Part shown: one piece after another, positions 59,070-64,000 of the stretch | Layout: each line of letters opens with the position of its first letter | Position numbering within the stretch: the stretch's first letter is position 1 | Made by a program: the position numbers and the translations under genes | The notes under the pieces: model-generated | Database searches by the model: none | Told to the model about the DNA's origin: nothing | What the model saw: the letters and a program-made list of their open reading frames with translations, nothing else | Assembly (NCBI RefSeq): GCF_003050745.1 | Contig: NZ_QAOF01000001.1 | Coordinates: 124,001 to 188,000 of the forward strand | Origin: Sphingomonas sp. PP-CE-3G-477 | GTDB lineage: Bacteria > Pseudomonadota > Alphaproteobacteria > Sphingomonadales > Sphingomonadaceae | Direction of reading: 5' to 3' | DNA length: 64,000 nucleotides

Positions 59070-60359
59070 TCACTTCGCCTTTGCCGATTTCGCCGCGCGC
59101 TTCGGGATCAAACCCCTCAGCTCGCCGAACTTGCCCATCAGCGACTTGCCCTTCGCGCCCTTCGCGCCATCGACACCGCTGTCCGCGACTGCGGCCGCCA
59201 ATGCGCTCGCCAGTGCGACGATCGGCGTGATGGTCTTGGAGTTCTTGCCGGTTTCGACCAGCGGCTTGCCCAGCTTGGCCGCCTGCGTCGCGAGTTTCTG
59301 GTCGAACGACACGAGATAGTCGATCTTGCGCTCGATCGAGCCTTCGAAGTCCTTGCGCGTGATCTCGAGCTGCCCGCCGACATGAACCCGGTTGGCGACC
59401 ACGAACAGCTCGGTCTGCGGCGCGTTCGACTTCATCCAAGACAGGATGCGGATCGTGTCGCGCGCCGCGGCCAGCGTCAGGTCGGTGACGATCACCGCCA
59501 GCTTCACGTCGCTGATCAGATGCGGGTGCTGGATCAGCATCGCGCGCGGCAGATCGACGACGGTGCATTCGAACGCCGCGCGCATCTCTGCCTGCAGCTG
59601 ATAGAAGGCGGCACCATCGGTGATCAGCGGCGTGCTGATCGGTGCCTCGGCGCTAAGCACGGAAAGCTTCTCGGATGCCTTGACCATCGCCCGCTCGATG
59701 AACAGCCCGTCGATCCGGCTCGGGTTCTCGATCGCATCGGTCAGGCCTCGTCCCGGCTCGAGATCTAGGCTGAGTGCGCCGGTGCCGAAATGCACGTCGA
59801 GATCGAGCAACGCGGTCGATCGCTTCTCCTTGTCCGACAGCAGCCAGGCGATCGACGTCGCGATCGTCGACGCGCCGACTCCGCCGCGCGTGCCGATCAC
59901 GCCGACCGAACAATGCGGGCGCTCCGGCGATACCTCGATGTGCTTGGGCGCGTTCAGCATCGTCTGCGCGTGCACGAACGCCTCGCGAAGCATGTCCGGA
60001 TGCAGCGGCTTCAGCAGATAATCCTGGATCCCGCTCGCGACGAGATCGCGGTACAGGCGGACATCGTTCACTTGGCCCGCGGCGATCACCACGGTGCCCG
60101 GCTCGCAGACTTCGGCGAGCGCGTGGATGTCGTTCAGCGGATCGCCCGATTCGGCGAGGTCGACGAACAGGATCTGCGGCGAGGCGGATACCGACAGCGA
60201 CTGGATCGCGTTGCGCAGGCCGCCTTTGTGGATCTTCTCGACCGGCCAGCCGAGCTCGGTCGCGATCGGGCGCAACGCCTCGGCGGTCGTCTCGTCGCAG
60301 ACATAGGCGATAAAGGGTTCGCGGTGCGCGATCCCACCCGGTTTCCAGGGCGCGTTCAT
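59070..60359 (-). CDS. cpaE: Pilus assembly protein CpaE (TadZ-like ParA family)
   Basis: A 429-residue protein. Residues about 30-150 form a receiver-like domain (PQILFVDLAESGDPLNDIHA) and about 170-380 a ParA/MinD-like domain. The deviant Walker A is GTRGGVGASTIATSIAWLL, with alanine where ParA has the second lysine. TadZ/CpaE localises the Tad apparatus to the cell pole. A lysine/alanine-rich C-terminus follows. Start ATG 60359 overlaps the cpaD stop by one base (TGATG). Confidence 0.93.
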   Translation of the reverse strand: MNAPWKPGGIAHREPFIAYVCDETTAEALRPIATELGWPVEKIHKGGLRNAIQSLSVSASPQILFVDLAESGDPLNDIHALAEVCEPGTVVIAAGQVNDVRLYRDLVASGIQDYLLKPLHPDMLREAFVHAQTMLNAPKHIEVSPERPHCSVGVIGTRGGVGASTIATSIAWLLSDKEKRSTALLDLDVHFGTGALSLDLEPGRGLTDAIENPSRIDGLFIERAMVKASEKLSVLSAEAPISTPLITDGAAFYQLQAEMRAAFECTVVDLPRAMLIQHPHLISDVKLAVIVTDLTLAAARDTIRILSWMKSNAPQTELFVVANRVHVGGQLEITRKDFEGSIERKIDYLVSFDQKLATQAAKLGKPLVETGKNSKTITPIVALASALAAAVADSGVDGAKGAKGKSLMGKFGELRGLIPKRAAKSAKAK

Positions 60360-60988
60360 CACTTTCCTCCCGTGCTGGCGGCGGCCAGGCCGCTGGCACC
60401 GGTCGGCGCTTTCTTGCGGTACGTGTCGATCGCCTTGTACGAGACCGCCGCATCCGTGGTTTCCGTACCCGGCGCACCGCGCACCAGATCGGCGGGATTG
60501 GCGACCATCGCGGCCAGGTTGCGATTGACTGCGCAACCATAGTTCGAGGACGTGTTCGACTCGAATTCGTTGGTCGAATCGCGCGACCAGTCCGGGCAGC
60601 GTGGCACGGCGGCGCGCATCCGGCTGACCACGACGCGGATCGTTCCGGGGGTGACGGTCGCAGGCGTAACCGGCGCGTCGTCGCTCAACAGCAAGCCGTA
60701 TCCCGCGACCACCGCGGCGACGGCGTCATGCGCGCGGAGGCCTTCGCCCGCAGGATCGTCGATCGCGACCCGGTCGCCATATGCGAGCCGCATCGTCGTC
60801 ATCCAGCCGGCCAGGCGGCGTTCTTCGCCTGGGACCAGCGCACCCCCGGATACGCCGAGATCCAACGCATAGTCGGATCGGCTGACGACCGGCTGGTGGA
60901 CCGATTCGAGACCGCGATTCTCCGTCCCCATGCAGCCCGCGAGCAGCAGTGCGGATGCGAGGGGCGCTAGGATCGATTTGTTGATCAT
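60359..60988 (-). CDS. cpaD: Pilus assembly lipoprotein CpaD
   Basis: A 209-residue lipoprotein with signal NKSILAPLASALLLAGC (lipobox LAGC). The conserved C-terminal part of CpaD is visible: SNYGCAVNRNLAAMVANPAD, the 'CPDWS...NYGCA' cysteine pair. It helps the secretin assemble in the outer membrane. Start ATG 60988 has AGGA upstream; the frame is open further but without function. Between cpaC (34 bases) and cpaE. Confidence 0.92.
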   Translation of the reverse strand: MINKSILAPLASALLLAGCMGTENRGLESVHQPVVSRSDYALDLGVSGGALVPGEERRLAGWMTTMRLAYGDRVAIDDPAGEGLRAHDAVAAVVAGYGLLLSDDAPVTPATVTPGTIRVVVSRMRAAVPRCPDWSRDSTNEFESNTSSNYGCAVNRNLAAMVANPADLVRGAPGTETTDAAVSYKAIDTYRKKAPTGASGLAAASTGGK

Positions 60989-61022
60989 CGGAAATCCTTG
61001 GTGCGTTGGGCGCATGACGGGC

Positions 61023-62630
61023 TCAATTCGAGAAGCCGGGGGCGGGCACGGCGCCCTTTTTCGGTTTGGCATTGCCCTTGGTCTGAACGGCCGGGGTGGC
61101 GTCGGCTTCGCTGCGGCGGACGTCGCTGCGGGGCACGGGCATGACGGGTGCGGCCGCTCCGATGGCAGGGCGCGCATAGGTTGGCGGCGCGAGGGTCGGG
61201 ACGGGACGCTTGCCGCCGTCGGTCGCGCTCAGCCGCCCCAGCAACACCCGGTCGAGATCGGTCGGTGCACGCGCGCCATCGGTCGGCAAGGCGATGTCGC
61301 TGGCGTTGTTGACCGGCTTCACCAGATACGGCGTGATGACGATGACCAGCTCGGTTTCGTTGCGCTGGAAGGCGTTCGAGCGAAACAGCGCGCCGATGAT
61401 CGGCAGGTTCGAGAGGCCGGGCGTCTTGTCGTAGGTGTTGTTATTGTTGTTCGACAACAGGCCACTGATCATCATGCTCTGGCCCGAGCCGAGTTCGACG
61501 GTGGTCTCGGTCCGCCGTGTGGTGATGCCGGGCACGCGCGTACCGCTTAGAGTAATGGCGTTCGCATAATCGAGCTGCGACACTTCAGGGCGCACACGCA
61601 ACGAGATGCGGCCGTCGGACAATACCGTTGGGGTATAGGCCAGGCTGATTCCGTATTGCTTGTACTCGACCGAGATCGTGCCGAGCGCCTGCGCCAGCGG
61701 GATCGGAATTTCGCCACCTGCCAGGAACGTGCCGGTCTCACCCGACAAGGCGGTCAGGTTCGGATTGGCGAGCGTGGTCACCTGACCCAGCGTCTCGCCC
61801 AGGTCGATCGCGCCAAGCAGGTCGACACCCAGCAATTTGCCGGCGAGGCCAAATGTCGACCCCAACGCGCCCTTGGCCACACCCGTATTGCCAGCCGTCG
61901 GCGTAGCGCCGCCAACGAACATTCCGCCACCGGGTGCAAATATCGTGGCGTCTCGTCCTTGCCCCAGTCCGAACTTGAAACCACCAGTCCGGTCGAAGGA
62001 TTGGATGTTCACGCCGATATTCTTGACGAAGCTGCGGGTGACTTCGGCGACGCGCACCTGCAGGTTGACCTGCAACGGCGTCGCGGTTTTCAGGCGCGAC
62101 AGCACCTTGGTCGATTCGCCGACGAACGCCTGCACCAGCCGCTCGGCTTCAGCGGCATCCTCGGGCGCCGCAACCGTTCCCGTCAGGAGGATCAGTCCGT
62201 TCATCGGCGTCGCGATGACCTGGGCCTCGGGCATCGCCAGGCCCAGCATCTGCTGGACCGAGTCGAGGTTGTTGCCGACGCGGACGGTGGCCGAATACAC
62301 GACGGCACCACCTCTTGCGGTGGCCGAGATCGTCGTCTCGCCGGTCTTCTTGCCGAACACGTAGAGCTGGGTTGGCGACCGCACTTGGACATCGGCGATC
62401 GCGTCGTCGGCGACGAACAGGTCGGTCATCGGCTGCGCCAGCGTCACCAGCCGGCCACGGCCGGTGTTGACCTGCACGATCGGCGAGCCGGCTGCCGCTG
62501 TGGTCGCCCTGCCGCGCTGCGCGAGGGCAGGGACGTACGGTGCTGCCGTCGCTGCGACCAGGGCGACCGCGAGCGGCCAACCGAGCGGTTTGCCGATCCG
62601 CGTCGCGAGGAGAGTGGTTGCAATACGCAT
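61023..62630 (-). CDS. cpaC: Type II/III secretin CpaC (RcpA)
   Basis: A 535-residue outer-membrane secretin of the Tad pilus. Signal peptide, N-terminal pilus domain (PMTDLFVADDAIADVQVRSP), a BON-like segment (EAQVIATPMNGLILLTGTVA), and the secretin beta domain (GGEIPIPLAQALGTISVEYK, GITTRRTETTVELGSGQSMM, ISGLLSNNNNNTYDKTPGLS NLPIIG). The C-terminal tail is basic and alanine rich. One base separates it from cpaB. Confidence 0.95.
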   Translation of the reverse strand: MRIATTLLATRIGKPLGWPLAVALVAATAAPYVPALAQRGRATTAAAGSPIVQVNTGRGRLVTLAQPMTDLFVADDAIADVQVRSPTQLYVFGKKTGETTISATARGGAVVYSATVRVGNNLDSVQQMLGLAMPEAQVIATPMNGLILLTGTVAAPEDAAEAERLVQAFVGESTKVLSRLKTATPLQVNLQVRVAEVTRSFVKNIGVNIQSFDRTGGFKFGLGQGRDATIFAPGGGMFVGGATPTAGNTGVAKGALGSTFGLAGKLLGVDLLGAIDLGETLGQVTTLANPNLTALSGETGTFLAGGEIPIPLAQALGTISVEYKQYGISLAYTPTVLSDGRISLRVRPEVSQLDYANAITLSGTRVPGITTRRTETTVELGSGQSMMISGLLSNNNNNTYDKTPGLSNLPIIGALFRSNAFQRNETELVIVITPYLVKPVNNASDIALPTDGARAPTDLDRVLLGRLSATDGGKRPVPTLAPPTYARPAIGAAAPVMPVPRSDVRRSEADATPAVQTKGNAKPKKGAVPAPGFSN

Positions 62631-62631
62631 C

Positions 62632-63672
62632 TTAATTCTTCCCCCCGACCGGAACGACGGTCAATGCGTTGCCGCGGGCGACCCGCACCACCGGTCCCTG
62701 GACGGCAACCGCGCCGCCAGCGGATGGCGCGACCGGCACGCCCTGCATCGACCGGCCGCTCATCCCGCCACCCTGAGCCTCCTTGCCGGGCACGCTGCTG
62801 CGCTGATAGCGCGAGACGTCCGCCCCGGTCTGGTAGGTAGAGGCGCCGGCCGAGGGCTGGCTCGCGAGCCGAACCATCATCGCCTTTTCCGCCTTGGGAT
62901 CGTTGCCATCCGGCACCTTGACGGCACCCGAGGCGATTGCTTCCTCCAGTTCGGCCGAATTGTCCGCGATCGAGCGCAGCGACAGCGACAGCGTTCCCAG
63001 CGTCTGCGCGACCGCAACCTGCTCCGCCATCTTCGGCGTCGCCTCGATCGTCACGTTGGAGAAGGTCTGGACCTTGGTCTTGCCGTCCTCGCCGACGAGG
63101 TTGTCGGTCCGCTGGTCGGTGGCGAGCACGCGGATGTTGCGCATGATCGTCTCGGAGACCTTCAACGGCTGGCCGTCGCCGCCACCGGCGACCGTCTGGG
63201 TCAGGACCAGGTCGATCCGGTCACCCGGAAACACGAAGCCCGCGACCGCAGCCTGCGCCGACACCGGGACGGTCACCGCCCGCATGCCCGGTCCGAGGGC
63301 CGCCGCCAGGAACCCGCGATCGCCGGGCTTCACCAGCGAGCCTTGGGTCACCGGCTGCCCGGCGGTGATGATGCTCCGCACCACCGTGCCCTGCAGCGAC
63401 TGGAGGTTGGTCTTGTCCTTGAGATAATAGGCGTTGTCGACCAGTTCCTTGGGCCAGGGCTGATATTTCAGCGCGGTCGCGTCGAGGATCGTGCCGACCG
63501 GCAGCGAACGTGTCGCGACGAGAACTTCGGGACCATCGATGACGGGCGCGGCGACGACTACGGCACCGGCTTGCGGTGCAGAACTCCCGGCGATGAGCGT
63601 CCTGGCAAAGAATGCTGTGATGGCTGCAACTATCAGCGCGCCAACCAGCAAAATTATCTTGCGACTATCCAT
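62632..63672 (-). CDS. cpaB: Flp pilus assembly protein CpaB (RcpC)
   Basis: A 346-residue periplasmic protein with one N-terminal anchor (ILLVGALIVAAITAFFARTL). A SAF domain (VLVATRSLPVGTILDATALK, about residues 50-120) is followed by the RcpC domain (AALGPGMRAVTVPVSAQAAV, PGDRIDLVLTQTVAG). A low-complexity, glycine-rich C-terminus ends it. It may contact peptidoglycan or the secretin. Start ATG 63672. Confidence 0.95.
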   Translation of the reverse strand: MDSRKIILLVGALIVAAITAFFARTLIAGSSAPQAGAVVVAAPVIDGPEVLVATRSLPVGTILDATALKYQPWPKELVDNAYYLKDKTNLQSLQGTVVRSIITAGQPVTQGSLVKPGDRGFLAAALGPGMRAVTVPVSAQAAVAGFVFPGDRIDLVLTQTVAGGGDGQPLKVSETIMRNIRVLATDQRTDNLVGEDGKTKVQTFSNVTIEATPKMAEQVAVAQTLGTLSLSLRSIADNSAELEEAIASGAVKVPDGNDPKAEKAMMVRLASQPSAGASTYQTGADVSRYQRSSVPGKEAQGGGMSGRSMQGVPVAPSAGGAVAVQGPVVRVARGNALTVVPVGGKN

Positions 63673-63721
63673 GACTACATCGTGCCTTTCAGGCGCCGGG
63701 AGTGTGTTCTGACATTAATCA

Positions 63722-64000
63722 TCACTGAAACTGGTTAAGGAGTGGTTCGCGGATCGCAAGAAGCCCGGCGAATGCTATCGCTACGCCGTATGGAACTTCG
63801 ATCTGTCCTGAGTTTTTCTTGATTCTGCGTTCGATCATCATCACGATGGTGACGACGCCACCAGCGATCGACATCACCATCAGCATCGACAGGAACGCCG
63901 GGAACGGCAGCCACAGCGCCAACGCGACGATCAGTTTCACGTCGCCGCCACCCATCATCCCGAAATGGAACGCGACCAGGAATACCGCGAGCACGGCCAG
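63722..64000 (-). CDS. cpaA: Prepilin peptidase CpaA, 5' end outside window
   Basis: The last 92 codons of an A24-type prepilin peptidase. The catalytic GxGD-like motif reads MMGGGDVKLIVALALW (aspartate in GGGDVK), and two hydrophobic helices follow (PAFLSMLMVMSIAGGVVTIV, VPYGVAIAFAGLLAI). It processes Flp pilin before assembly. A GTG at 63994 exists, but the upstream residues L-A are in frame, so the gene almost certainly continues beyond the edge, as would the pilin gene. Confidence 0.88.
   Translation of the reverse strand: MAVLAVFLVAFHFGMMGGGDVKLIVALALWLPFPAFLSMLMVMSIAGGVVTIVMMIERRIKKNSGQIEVPYGVAIAFAGLLAIREPLLNQFQ

Overview
The window is a GC-rich bacterial chromosome segment that reads as a sphingomonad (Alphaproteobacteria, Sphingomonadales, Sphingomonas-like). 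The evidence is the cell-cycle regulator GcrA, an F0 ATP synthase operon with separate b and b' subunits (I-a-c-b'-b), a three-gene cytochrome bc1 operon, a tetrameric (alpha/beta) glycyl-tRNA synthetase, a Tad/Cpa pilus locus, and many dispersed palindromic repeats of the kind common in sphingomonads. I see no phage, insertion sequence, CRISPR array, rRNA or tRNA. Most of the region is core housekeeping DNA.

Layout. 1-4.3 kb: end of a radC gene (minus) and the envelope trio ydbH-ynbE-ydbL. 4.5-7.1 kb: atpI-atpB-atpE-atpF'-atpF. 7.3-13.9 kb: sugE-type SMR exporter, uvrC, a polysaccharide deacetylase-like gene, recO, leuB and a GtrA-fused glycosyltransferase. 14.1-17.1 kb: overlapping chain metZ-apaG-lysR-GNAT. 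17.3-19.4 kb (minus): an ABC-2 permease coupled to a beta-lactamase-fold serine hydrolase. 19.5-25.1 kb: gcrA, an outer-membrane protein (minus), parE and a secreted TPR/TonB-like protein. 25.3-30.1 kb: argD, argF, hslO, queC, queE. 30.3-36.3 kb: secreted small proteins, lipB, two membrane proteins, a GNAT gene, hemF, trmL. 36.4-39.9 kb: petABC and apt. 40.1-44.2 kb: small exported proteins, a MaoC hydratase and a nucleotide pyrophosphatase-like enzyme. 44.2-50.2 kb: ychF, an alcohol dehydrogenase, a 2OG-Fe(II) oxygenase, pth, rplY and a TraB/GumN protein. 50.3-56.3 kb: glyQ, glyS, ppdK. 56.6-64 kb (minus): a Tad pilus cluster cpaA(partial)-cpaB-cpaC-cpaD-cpaE-tadB-tadC, with no cpaF ATPase gene where one is usually found.

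The unusual content lies between the genes and, in one case, inside a gene. (1) About twenty dispersed twin-hairpin repeats, which I sort into families A-D. A and B share one architecture (stem, GNRA-like loop, stem, CCCAR box) while their stem sequences differ by compensatory changes. (2) A roughly 145-bp structured 3' region is present twice, inverted, starting exactly at the stop codons of the convergent genes gcrA and the outer-membrane protein. It has a compensatory base pair and a terminator in each copy. (3) Two family-C repeats are inserted in frame in glyS, each adding 37 residues in a linker. (4) The same glyS gene carries an AT-rich patch at about 52.79-52.99 kb. The most likely undescribed element is the paired 3' motif in (2), followed by the protein-coding repeats in (3).
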